Shown here: piece after piece, positions 1 to 6,639 of the stretch
Numbering within the stretch: position 1 is the first letter of the stretch
Layout of the letters: each line of letters begins with the position of its first letter
DNA from: JBLNCE01 sp050260415
Lineage (GTDB): Bacteria > Bacillota > UBA4882 > JAAYXC01
NCBI GenBank assembly: GCA_050260415.1
Contig: JBLNCE010000055.1
Span: 1-64,000 of the forward strand
Direction of reading: 5' to 3'
Length of the DNA stretch: 64,000 nt
Program-made: the position numbers and the translations under genes
The notes under the pieces: model-generated
Database searches by the model: none
The model's input: the letters and a program-made list of their open reading frames with translations, nothing else
Told to the model about the DNA's origin: nothing

Positions 1-2
1 GC

Positions 3-386
3 TATACATATAACCCTGGAAACCCATTGGACCCTCAGGACGATAAATGGGATCTTGATCAAACCGACAGTTACCCTGAAGAGATACCTGCGTTCCTCCA
101 CATCGGCATGGCGGTCAAACCGCCCCTTATCGGCACCATGATCTCGGTCCAGGCGGACAAACTGCTCGAAGACGACGGGTTCTCGACTTACCGCGTCGGG
201 CTCGAGCAGAGCTTGCTCATCTTGAAACTGCGCGCGGGCGCCATGCTGGACAGCGAGTTCGAACCGCTCGTCTATACGGCGGGCGTCGGGCTCAAGCTCG
301 GGCCGGTATTGGTGGATGTGGCGGCGCAGACCGATCCGGAAATGGCGTTTGAAGCGGTGGCGCTGACCGCCGGGTTCTCGTTCTAA
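3..386 (+). CDS. C-terminal part of an outer-membrane beta-barrel protein (truncated by window start)
   Basis: The reading frame is open to the first base of the window, so this is the 3' end of a longer gene; the TTG at 27 is not a credible start. The visible ~127 residues contain amphipathic beta-strand patterns with alternating Gly and hydrophobic residues, and the protein ends in an aromatic C-terminal strand (AVALTAGFSF). A terminal Phe is the usual signal recognised by the BAM machinery, which fits the BamA encoded further along. It may be a conjugal-transfer-like or UPF0164-type barrel; the exact family cannot be assigned from this fragment. A strong terminator follows. Confidence 0.6.
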   Translation, partial: YTYNPGNPLDPQDDKWDLDQTDSYPEEIPAFLHIGMAVKPPLIGTMISVQADKLLEDDGFSTYRVGLEQSLLILKLRAGAMLDSEFEPLVYTAGVGLKLGPVLVDVAAQTDPEMAFEAVALTAGFSF

Positions 387-412
387 GGCCGCGGCAAGAG
401 GGTTCGGATGAA

Positions 413-437
413 GGGCGGCCGGGGGGCCGCCCTTTTT
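413..437 (+). terminator. Intrinsic terminator after the outer-membrane protein
   Basis: A perfect 8-bp GC stem (GGGCGGCC at 413-420 pairing with GGCCGCCC at 425-432), a four-base loop and five T residues. It closes the upstream transcript and isolates it from the LCP gene. Confidence 0.85.
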
Positions 438-680
438 ATGCATGATACCGAAGTTGTCATGGATAAATAGCAGGTATCAGCCCTGTTACGCCGAATTTCC
501 TTTGATCGAGATTGCGAAAGTGAATGCCGATTAGATGGCCTCCTGCGGTTTTGACGGGTTAATGCTGCGCGCCAAGACCGCGGTCTTCTAGAAACGGTAT
601 GGGACCTGGATTCCGAATCGCATGCATCTTCAGGGGGGATCGTTACGAAAGCGCGTCGCCGCGTCATACTCGCGGGTATC

Positions 681-1544
681 GTGATTCTCGCGGGCCTCAT
701 CGTCTGGCAGGCGGCCCTCAGGCTGCGCCCGCCCCAACCCGCGCTGGCCGAGGCGCGGCTGGACGGCGTTACCAACATTCTCCTGCTCGGCACGGACGCG
801 CGCATCAAGGTCGTGAACGGCGTCCTCGAGGAGCCTCGCACGGACGTTATGATGCTGGCTTCCTGCGATCCGGCGCGGAACGCCGTCACCATCCTCTCGA
901 TTCCGCGGGATACCCTGGTGGAGATGCCGGGCAAAGGCCGCGAACGCATCAACATGGCCCACGTCTACGGAGGGCTTCCGTTGACCAGACTGATGGTGGA
1001 ACGCTTGACCGGCCTCAGGGTCGACAAGTACCTGGCGGTGGATTTCCGCGCCTTTGAAGAGCTGGTGGATCTGATGGGCGGGATCGAGGTCGAGGTCGAC
1101 AAGCGCATGTTCTACGAGGACAAGGCCCAGGGCCTCCATATCGACCTACAAAAAGGGCGCCAGGTCCTGAACGGGCGGCAAGCCCTGGGGTTCGTCCGCT
1201 ACCGGCGCGACGCGATGGGGGACCTGAGCCGCGTCGGACGGCAGCAAAAGCTGCTCCGGGCGATCCTGGCCAAGGCGATCGAGGAACACCTCTGGACCAA
1301 GTTCATCGCCCTCTATCGGCTGAAACAGCGCTACGTCCGCACCGATCTCAACCTGATCGACCTTTACCGGCTGCGGAATTTCATCCGCGGCTTCGCCAGC
1401 CAGGCAAACCTGCGTACATTCACCGTGCCGGGCTGGTTCTCCGGACCCTTCTGGGATCCGGATGAGAAAGCCCTGCACGGCCTGGTCGAGAAAGAATTCA
1501 CGCCGGTCGTACGCGAACCGGAGCCAATGAAGGAGGCCCATTAG
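681..1544 (+). CDS. LCP (LytR-CpsA-Psr) family glycopolymer transferase
   Basis: LCP enzymes move lipid-linked glycopolymers onto peptidoglycan on the outer face of the cytoplasmic membrane. The protein (287 aa from GTG 681) has an N-terminal membrane segment and the LCP landmarks: NILLLGTDAR near residue 32, RTDVMMLASCDP, the phosphate-binding ILSIPRDT, the RINMAHVYGG segment, VDLMGGIEV and the RYRRD plus RVGRQQ arginines. Start is uncertain: the same frame runs upstream with a positively charged stretch (VTKARRRVILAGI) that looks like the natural cytoplasmic anchor, and the only Shine-Dalgarno-like run (AGGGGGG, 632-638) lies ahead of a GTT/ACG, not a normal start. Its stop codon overlaps the GTG of comB by one base, so the two are probably co-translated. 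Confidence 0.85.
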   Translation: MILAGLIVWQAALRLRPPQPALAEARLDGVTNILLLGTDARIKVVNGVLEEPRTDVMMLASCDPARNAVTILSIPRDTLVEMPGKGRERINMAHVYGGLPLTRLMVERLTGLRVDKYLAVDFRAFEELVDLMGGIEVEVDKRMFYEDKAQGLHIDLQKGRQVLNGRQALGFVRYRRDAMGDLSRVGRQQKLLRAILAKAIEEHLWTKFIALYRLKQRYVRTDLNLIDLYRLRNFIRGFASQANLRTFTVPGWFSGPFWDPDEKALHGLVEKEFTPVVREPEPMKEAH

Positions 1545-2275
1545 TGCATCTAGACGTCATTTTTCTCCCCGCCGCCATTGGGAACCTGTCGGGACGCACC
1601 GGCGTCGTGATTGACGTGCTGCGTGCCACGACGACGATTATCACCGCCCTTGGCCATGGTTGTCCCGAGGTGCTGCCGGTGGAGCTGCCGGAAGAGGCGA
1701 TCGAACTCGCCAGGAAATTCGGCCGCGACAGCCATCTCGTGGGCGGAGAGCGCAAGGGGTTCAAAGTCGAGGGTTTTGACCTGGGCAATTCGCCCTTGGA
1801 ATACGACGCCGGTACGCTATCCGGGCGCAAAGTAATCCTCTGCACCACGAACGGCACCGGGGCGATCCGGCGGGCGGCGGCGGCCCAGGCGCGCCCGTTG
1901 CTCCTCGCGGCCATGGTCAACGCGCCGTCGGTGGCCAAGGCGCTGCTTTCGGCGGGCAACGACGCGACGCTGATCTGCGCCGGCCGGGGGGACGCGTTCG
2001 CCATGGAGGACGCGCTCTGCGCCGGGGCCATGGCCGCCGAGATCCTGGGAGAGCAAGGATGGTCGGGCACGGACAGCGCGCACGCCGCGGCGGCTCTCTG
2101 GGAAAGATACGGGCGGGCGAACCTCGCGGCGAGCCTGGCCGCGACCGAGCACGGCGCGTACCTGGCCTCGATTGGCTTCGCGGATGATGTCGCGGCGGCC
2201 TCGGAAGTAGGGACCACGACGTTGATCCCCGTCTACCGCGAAGGATGCGTGGTGAAACTGGAGGTTGGAAGTTAG
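1544..2275 (+). CDS. comB: 2-phosphosulfolactate phosphatase family protein
   Basis: ComB hydrolyses 2-phosphosulfolactate to sulfolactate, a step of coenzyme M synthesis in archaea; in spore formers the same chemistry produces 3-sulfolactate, a spore solute in Bacillus. The 243-residue length and the ordered motifs fit: VVIDVLRATTTI near the N terminus, the GGERKG segment, FDLGNSP, the TTNGT motif and the ICAGR-D-ME-DALCAGA acidic segment. It starts at GTG overlapping the LCP stop. The last few codons lie in a repeated inverted-repeat sequence, so the natural C terminus may have been altered by that repeat. No ComA or ComC gene is nearby, so the true substrate is not shown. Confidence 0.85.
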   Translation: MHLDVIFLPAAIGNLSGRTGVVIDVLRATTTIITALGHGCPEVLPVELPEEAIELARKFGRDSHLVGGERKGFKVEGFDLGNSPLEYDAGTLSGRKVILCTTNGTGAIRRAAAAQARPLLLAAMVNAPSVAKALLSAGNDATLICAGRGDAFAMEDALCAGAMAAEILGEQGWSGTDSAHAAAALWERYGRANLAASLAATEHGAYLASIGFADDVAAASEVGTTTLIPVYREGCVVKLEVGS

Positions 2276-2392
2276 AGGTTGGATGTTGGAAATTGGAAAT
2301 GAGAGAGAGTATCGGATCATGCCGCGGTGTTCTTCCTATCCTTTTATCCTAGCTCTTTTTCTAACTTCTTACTTCTAACCTCCAACTTCCTA
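2260..2392. repeat. Long imperfect inverted repeat between comB and folB
   Basis: The left arm (about 2260-2295) is made of GGTTGGAAGTTAGA-like units; the right arm (about 2360-2390) is its complement (TCTAACCTCCAACTTCC). Differences between arms are mostly G/A, so they remain pairable as G-U in RNA. It also supplies the last codons and stop of comB. It resembles REP-like palindromes scattered between genes and could act as a weak terminator or mRNA stabiliser. Confidence 0.65.
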
Positions 2393-2407
2393 AAGGTGGT
2401 CGTTTTC

Positions 2408-2782
2408 ATGGATCGCATCACCCTGCAGAACATGGTCTTCTATACCTATAATGGGGCTTATGCCGCCGAGAAGGAACTGGGGCAGCGCCTGGAAGTCGAT
2501 CTGGAACTGCTCCTCGATCTGGCGCCGGCCGGGATGAACGACGACCTTGAAACGGCCCTGAACTACGCCGAGGTCTATACCCAGGTCCGGGAGATCATCG
2601 AGACGCGGGAATTTGACCTCCTGGAAGCGCTCGCCGAGGCGATCGCCGGCGAACTCCTGGCGGCGCATGAGATGGAGGCCGTGGTCGTCCGCGTGCGCAA
2701 GCCCAATCCTCCCGTGGGCGGCCCGCTCGACTTCGCCCAGATCGAGGTGGTCCGGCACCGGAAGGAACTTGCCGCGGAATGA
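2408..2782 (+). CDS. folB: Dihydroneopterin aldolase
   Basis: FolB splits 7,8-dihydroneopterin to 6-hydroxymethyl-dihydropterin and glycolaldehyde in folate synthesis. The 124-residue protein starts at ATG 2408 (Shine-Dalgarno AAAGGTGG at 2392-2399), giving the usual DRITLQNMVFYTYNGAYAAEK opening; an upstream TTG at 2327 would add residues coded by the repeat and is rejected. Active-site features are visible: the Glu in AAEKELGQ, the NYAEVY tyrosine region, the LLEALAEAIA helix and the terminal lysine loop VRVRKPNPPVGG. No folK or folP follows, so the gene is separated from the usual folate cluster. Confidence 0.93.
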   Translation: MDRITLQNMVFYTYNGAYAAEKELGQRLEVDLELLLDLAPAGMNDDLETALNYAEVYTQVREIIETREFDLLEALAEAIAGELLAAHEMEAVVVRVRKPNPPVGGPLDFAQIEVVRHRKELAAE

Positions 2783-2797
2783 CGCGCATGGTATAAT
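2769..2797 (+). promoter_or_regulatory. Sigma-A type promoter for the pantothenate operon
   Basis: TTGCCG (2769-2774), a 17-base spacer and a perfect TATAAT (2792-2797). The -35 box lies inside the end of folB. Transcription would begin near 2804 and read through the structured leader into DUF2520-panBC. Confidence 0.75.
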
Positions 2798-2803
2798 TTC
2801 CAT

Positions 2804-2983
2804 ATTGGATCGCCACCCACGGACGGTATCCCGTCAAGGCAACGAACCGCCGCGAGGGAACCGTACCCAGGCGATGATTGTAAACCTATCGCCAGAGCTA
2901 TTCCGCTTGGATCCGCCAAGGACCGAGACGGAGCAGAGGGGCTTAGACCGCCTTCCGCATCGTCCGGAGGGCTTTTTGTTTTT
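2804..2983 (+). promoter_or_regulatory. Structured leader RNA ending in an intrinsic terminator, upstream of DUF2520-panBC
   Basis: About 180 nt separate the promoter from the first start codon. Visible helices are GACGG/CCGTC (near 2820-2835), GGCGAT/ATCGCC (near 2872-2896) and CTTGG/CCAAG (near 2907-2921). The leader ends with an 8-bp stem (2950-2957 with 2965-2972) followed by TTTTTGTTTTT, and the Shine-Dalgarno GGAGG sits at once downstream. This is the architecture of a terminator-controlled riboswitch or attenuator. I could not match it to T-box, SAM, TPP, cobalamin, THF or c-di-GMP consensus. The published pan motif, found upstream of panB/C/D, is a reasonable candidate, but I could not confirm its bulged-adenosine hairpin by eye. 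Confidence 0.6.
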
Positions 2984-2993
2984 GGAGGCGGAG

Positions 2994-3884
2994 ATGGAGA
3001 TCGGTATTATCGGCGCGGGCAGGGCCGGGAGCGCGCTGGGCACGGCCCTCGCGGCAGCGGGGCATAGAATCACGGCCGTGGCGGATCTTATCCCTGAGCG
3101 GGCCGCCTGCCTGGCGAAAGAACTTGATGCGTCCGTCCTCACCCCGGTGGGCGTCGTGGACGCGTCGCGGGTCATTCTGCTGGCCGTGCCGGATGGAGCC
3201 ATTGCCGCGACGGCGAGGCAATTGGCGCTCGATTTGGCGGGCCGGCGAGGGAAGATCTTCTTCCACCTCTCCGGGGCTTGTCCGGCGGGGCTCCTCGCCC
3301 CACTAGCAGCCGCGGGCGCGGTCGGATCGCTCCATCCCCTTCTTGCTATGGCGGAGAGGCGCACGAGCGCGGCCAGGCTCAGGCGCTGTTATTACGCGAT
3401 CGAGGGTATGCCGGCGGCCGTGGCCGCGGGCCGGGCTCTGGTGGAAAGCCTGGGGGGACGGTTGCTCGAACTTGACGCGCAGGCCAAGGTCAGATATCAT
3501 GCCGCGGCGGTCCTGGCCTCCAACTGCCTGGTCGGGCTGGTCGATGTGATCTTGGGGCTCTATGAAGACCTGGGTTTGGATCGGGAGCGGGCCAGAGAGG
3601 CCGTTTGGCCGCTCTTGGAGTCCACGGTGGCGAACATACGCAATCTCGGCCTGGAGCAAGCCTTGACCGGTCCGATCAGCCGGGGTGACACGGCCACGGT
3701 CGCGGCCCACCTGGCGGAACTGGCCGGCACCGGGGGGACGGCCGCCATGGTCTATAACGTTTTGAGCCAGGCGACGGTCGCCCTCGCCGCCAGGGCGGGA
3801 CGGATTGACGCGGAAAAGGCAAGAGAGTTTGAGGAACTGTTGTCAACGAAGGGGGACCAAGTATGGCTGAGACCAAGCAGTTGA
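2994..3884 (+). CDS. DUF2520 / ketopantoate-reductase-like Rossmann oxidoreductase
   Basis: The 296-residue protein begins with a dinucleotide-binding motif (IGIIGAGRAGSALG) and continues through an NAD(P)-domain (VILLAVPDGAIA, HLSGA, GSLHPLL) into an alpha-helical C-terminal domain of the 6-phosphogluconate-dehydrogenase-like type. This is the DUF2520 family, commonly found next to panB/panC in Bacillota. A ketopantoate reductase role (NADPH reduction of ketopantoate to pantoate) is suggested by context, because no panE or ilvC is seen here, but it is inference. Start ATG 2994 is supported by GGAGG at 2984-2988 right after the leader terminator. Its 3' end overlaps panB by 22 bases. Confidence 0.85.
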   Translation: MEIGIIGAGRAGSALGTALAAAGHRITAVADLIPERAACLAKELDASVLTPVGVVDASRVILLAVPDGAIAATARQLALDLAGRRGKIFFHLSGACPAGLLAPLAAAGAVGSLHPLLAMAERRTSAARLRRCYYAIEGMPAAVAAGRALVESLGGRLLELDAQAKVRYHAAAVLASNCLVGLVDVILGLYEDLGLDRERAREAVWPLLESTVANIRNLGLEQALTGPISRGDTATVAAHLAELAGTGGTAAMVYNVLSQATVALAARAGRIDAEKAREFEELLSTKGDQVWLRPSS

Positions 3885-4732
3885 CCATTGATATCTTTCG
3901 CCAAAAGAAGGCCGCCGGCGAGAAGATCACCATGCTCACCGCCTATGATTTCACGGGCGCGCAGATGGTGGACGCGGCGATGGTGGACGGGATCCTGGTC
4001 GGCGACTCCCTCGGCATGGTGATGCTCGGCTACGACTCGACCGTACCCGTCACCATGGCCGAGATGCTGCACCACACCCGCGCCGTCGCGCGCGGCACCA
4101 GGCGTGCTTTGGTCGTGGCGGACATGCCGTTTCTTTCCTACCAGGTAAATGCGGATGAGGCCCTGCGTAACGCGGGGCGCTTTCTGCAAGAAGCCGGCGC
4201 CGCGGCGGTCAAACTCGAGGGAGGCCGGGAGATCGCGCCGACCATCAGTCGTCTGGTCGCGGCCGGTATCCCGGTCATGGGTCACTTGGGTCTGACGCCG
4301 CAATCGGTCCACCAGTTCGGGGGGTTCAAGCTGCAAGCGGATAAAGCGTCCGCCGCGGGCAAGCTGCTCGAGGACGCGTCCGCCCTGGCGGAGGCGGGCG
4401 CTTTCGCCGTCGTACTGGAGAAAATCCCCTGGGAAGTAGCGGCGGCGGTTACGGCGCGCGTTTCCATCCCCACGATCGGCATCGGCTCCGGCCCGGAATG
4501 CGACGGACAAATCCTCGTCTTCCACGATATGCTCGGGATCTTCGAGGCTTTCCGGCCCAAGTTCGTCAAGCAGTATGCCGCGGTGGGCGCGACGATCCGC
4601 GAGGCGGTGGGGCGGTATGTCGAGGAGGTCAGGCAGGGGACCTTCCCCGGCGAGGAGCACGCCTGGCGCATGGATCCGTCCGAACTGGCCCTGTTTCGCG
4701 CCGCGGCGGCGCGCGAGGGGGCGGTCGGATGA
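3863..4732 (+). CDS. panB: 3-methyl-2-oxobutanoate hydroxymethyltransferase
   Basis: PanB makes ketopantoate from 2-oxoisovalerate and 5,10-methylenetetrahydrofolate, the first committed step to pantothenate and CoA. All family hallmarks appear in the 289-residue protein: LTAYDFTGAQ, the metal-site LVGDSLGMV, VVADMPF, VKLEGG, MGHLGLTPQS, FAVVLEKIP, the IGIGSGPECDGQILV signature and the FVKQY segment. The Shine-Dalgarno (AAGGGGGA) lies inside the overlapping DUF2520 gene, and the stop overlaps panC by 4 bases (ATGA), so DUF2520-panB-panC is one translationally coupled unit. Confidence 0.97.
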   Translation: MAETKQLTIDIFRQKKAAGEKITMLTAYDFTGAQMVDAAMVDGILVGDSLGMVMLGYDSTVPVTMAEMLHHTRAVARGTRRALVVADMPFLSYQVNADEALRNAGRFLQEAGAAAVKLEGGREIAPTISRLVAAGIPVMGHLGLTPQSVHQFGGFKLQADKASAAGKLLEDASALAEAGAFAVVLEKIPWEVAAAVTARVSIPTIGIGSGPECDGQILVFHDMLGIFEAFRPKFVKQYAAVGATIREAVGRYVEEVRQGTFPGEEHAWRMDPSELALFRAAAAREGAVG

Positions 4733-5574
4733 AAGTCTGCCGTACGATCGCGGAAATTAGGGCCGCGCTCGCGCCGGTACATCTTTCCGGGCGGAGCGTC
4801 GGCTTCGTGCCGACCATGGGGTATCTGCACGCCGGCCACCTTTCCCTCGTCGAGCGGGCACGGGCTGAGAACGAGGCGACCGTGGTCAGCATCTTCGTCA
4901 ACCCGACCCAATTCGGCCCGGAGGAGGATTTCGCCCGCTATCCCAGGGATGAACCGCGTGACCTGGCACTCTGCGACGAAGCCGGCGTGAATTTCGTCTT
5001 CACCCCCGACGCGGCGGAGATGTACCCGCCGGGCTTCCAGACTTACGTCGACGTGACCGGCCTCTCCCAGGGCCTTTGCGGGGCCAGCCGGCCTGGGCAT
5101 TTCCGCGGGGTGGCCACGGTGGTCGCCAAGCTATTCGCCATCGTCCAGCCGCGCAGGGCGTATTTTGGCGAGAAAGACGCGCAGCAACTGCGGGTCATCC
5201 GGCGCTTGGCGCAGGACCTGAACCTCCCCGTGACGGTGGTCCCCGTACCCATCATACGGGAACCGGATGGGCTTGCCATGAGTTCGCGCAATGTCTACTT
5301 GAGCGCTGAGGAGCGGCGCGCGGCGCTGGTCCTGTACCGGTCGCTGCTAGTTGCCCGCGACCTCGTGCGGAGCGGCGAGCAAAACGCGGCCGTGGTCGCG
5401 GAAGCAATGCGGGCGCTCATCGCCGCCGAGTCCCTGGCCAGGCTGGATTATCTGGCGATCGTGGACGACGAGACCCTGGCCCCGGTGGAGCGGATCGACC
5501 GGCCGACCTTGATCGCTCTGGCGGTCTTCATCGGGCGGACCAGGCTGATCGATAATGTCCTGGTCAATCCATGA
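4729..5574 (+). CDS. panC: Pantothenate synthetase
   Basis: PanC joins pantoate and beta-alanine with ATP. The 281-residue protein (ATG 4729 overlapping the panB stop) carries the nucleotidyltransferase HIGH-like motif in GYLHAGHLSL, FVNPTQFGPEEDF, the GHFRGVATVV pantoate-binding segment, YFGEKDAQQL, and the KMSKS-equivalent MSSRN. The stop codon is unusual in origin: the TGA belongs to a repeated intergenic sequence (ATGAAGGCCCTCTCCCC, 5571 onward) that recurs elsewhere in the window, so the natural C terminus may have been trimmed or shifted slightly by its insertion. The usual C-terminal domain is nonetheless present. Confidence 0.96.
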   Translation: MKVCRTIAEIRAALAPVHLSGRSVGFVPTMGYLHAGHLSLVERARAENEATVVSIFVNPTQFGPEEDFARYPRDEPRDLALCDEAGVNFVFTPDAAEMYPPGFQTYVDVTGLSQGLCGASRPGHFRGVATVVAKLFAIVQPRRAYFGEKDAQQLRVIRRLAQDLNLPVTVVPVPIIREPDGLAMSSRNVYLSAEERRAALVLYRSLLVARDLVRSGEQNAAVVAEAMRALIAAESLARLDYLAIVDDETLAPVERIDRPTLIALAVFIGRTRLIDNVLVNP

Positions 5575-5596
5575 AGGCCCTCTCCCCTTCGGTCCC
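5571..5596. repeat. Repeat family B, copy 1 (overlaps panC stop)
   Basis: ATGAAGGCCCTCTCCCC followed by TTCGGTCCC. Longer copies occur at 30771-30826 and 55166-55220. Here it begins in the last codons of panC and provides the stop. Confidence 0.7.
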
Positions 5597-5663
5597 AAAA
5601 GCGCTAACTTAAGTGAAAATGACTGAGATCGGGGTCGGTATCGGTATCGGGGTCGAAGTTTTC
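5597..5663. repeat. Left end of a MITE-like palindromic element (truncated copy)
   Basis: It starts with AAAAGCGCTAACTTAAGTG and continues GACTGAGATCGGGGTCGGTA, GGGGTCGAAG, as in the full copies at 29042-29221 and 55221-55394. The right terminal repeat is not found before panD, so this copy has decayed or been replaced on its right side. It follows repeat B exactly as in the 55-kb copy. Confidence 0.65.
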
Positions 5664-5749
5664 CACGGGGTGCGGATTCTCGATCTTGAAACGGAGATCT
5701 GGGACACCTGGGCCCCGCTCCGGGAAGAATACTTGACGGAGTGATACGC

Positions 5750-6118
5750 ATGCTGCGCACCATGTGCAAATCAAAGATCCACCGCGCGACGGTGACTGAT
5801 GCCAATCTCAACTACGTCGGCAGCATCACCGTGGATGAGGACCTGCTCCGCTTGGCGGATATCATGCCCTACGAGCAAGTGCAGGTGGTTAACGTCAACA
5901 ACGGCCACCGGTTTGAGACCTACGTCATCCCCGGGGAGCCGGGTTCGGGGACGGTCTGTATCAACGGCGCCGCCGCCCGCCTCGCCCTGCCCGGCGACCT
6001 CGTCATCATCATGGCCTACGGGCTCTTTGGCCCCGAGGAATTGTCGGGTTTCGCCCCCCGCGTTGTGCACGTGGACTCCTTGAATCACCCGCGTGTGGAG
6101 GCGAAGCGTGAGAATTAG
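5750..6118 (+). CDS. panD: Aspartate 1-decarboxylase precursor
   Basis: PanD decarboxylates aspartate to beta-alanine for PanC using a pyruvoyl cofactor made by self-cleavage. The 122-residue protein has the cleavage site Gly24-Ser25 in YVGSIT, the KIHRATVT opening with the essential Lys, the VVNVNNGHRFETY strand and the INGAAARL segment. ATG 5750 is preferred over GTG 5741, since GGAGTG at 5738-5743 is then correctly spaced. A repeat-filled gap separates it from panC, so it may be transcribed partly on its own. Its end overlaps rlmH by 11 bases. Confidence 0.96.
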   Translation: MLRTMCKSKIHRATVTDANLNYVGSITVDEDLLRLADIMPYEQVQVVNVNNGHRFETYVIPGEPGSGTVCINGAAARLALPGDLVIIMAYGLFGPEELSGFAPRVVHVDSLNHPRVEAKREN

Positions 6119-6584
6119 ATTGATTGCCGTGGGCCGGCTCAAGGAGGAATACCTCCGGGCCGGTGCCGCGGATTTTACCGCCCGCCTCCGGCCTTATGCG
6201 CAGCTGGAACTGGTGGAAGTGGCCGATTCCCCCGACCCATTGCGTCCATCCCCGGCCGCCACAGCCCAGCTCAGAGAGGCGGAAGCAACCGCCATCCTGC
6301 AGCGCATCCAGACGGGCGAGATCCTCGTGGCGCTCGATCCGCGGGGACAGGCCCTGACCTCCGACGGCCTGGCCGAGTTCCTGCGGCCCCACGATGCGGT
6401 GGGGGCGCGACTGGCCTTTGTCATCGGGGGCTCCTGGGGGTTGGGCCAGGCCGTGCTTGCGCGCGCCCAGGCCGCCATCTCCCTCTCACCCATGACTTTT
6501 CCCCACGGCCTTGCGCGGCTGATCCTGCTCGAACAGCTCTACAGGGCGTTCAAGATCCTCCGCCGGGAGACTTACCACAAGTAA
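6108..6584 (+). CDS. rlmH: 23S rRNA (pseudouridine1915-N3)-methyltransferase
   Basis: RlmH is a SPOUT methyltransferase that methylates pseudouridine 1915 of 23S rRNA in the assembled ribosome. The 158-residue protein starts at GTG 6108 (GGAGGCGAAGC upstream) within panD. It shows the typical opening IRLIAVGRLKEEYL, the LDPRGQALTSDGLAEFL segment, the SAM-binding knot FVIGGSWGLGQAV, and the conserved end RLILLEQLYRAFKILR..YHK. Its genomic partner genes are usually unrelated, so its place after panD is not functionally telling. Confidence 0.96.
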   Translation: MRIRLIAVGRLKEEYLRAGAADFTARLRPYAQLELVEVADSPDPLRPSPAATAQLREAEATAILQRIQTGEILVALDPRGQALTSDGLAEFLRPHDAVGARLAFVIGGSWGLGQAVLARAQAAISLSPMTFPHGLARLILLEQLYRAFKILRRETYHK

Positions 6585-6639
6585 GCTTCGCATAGAACTC
6601 AATCTCCCAAGGCATATTAGCCCCTGGGAGGAAGATCAG

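Noticed and set aside
574..587. Perfect palindrome AAGACCGCGGTCTT upstream of the LCP gene
   Set aside because: Could be an operator, but a single 14-bp palindrome with no nearby promoter or second copy is not enough.
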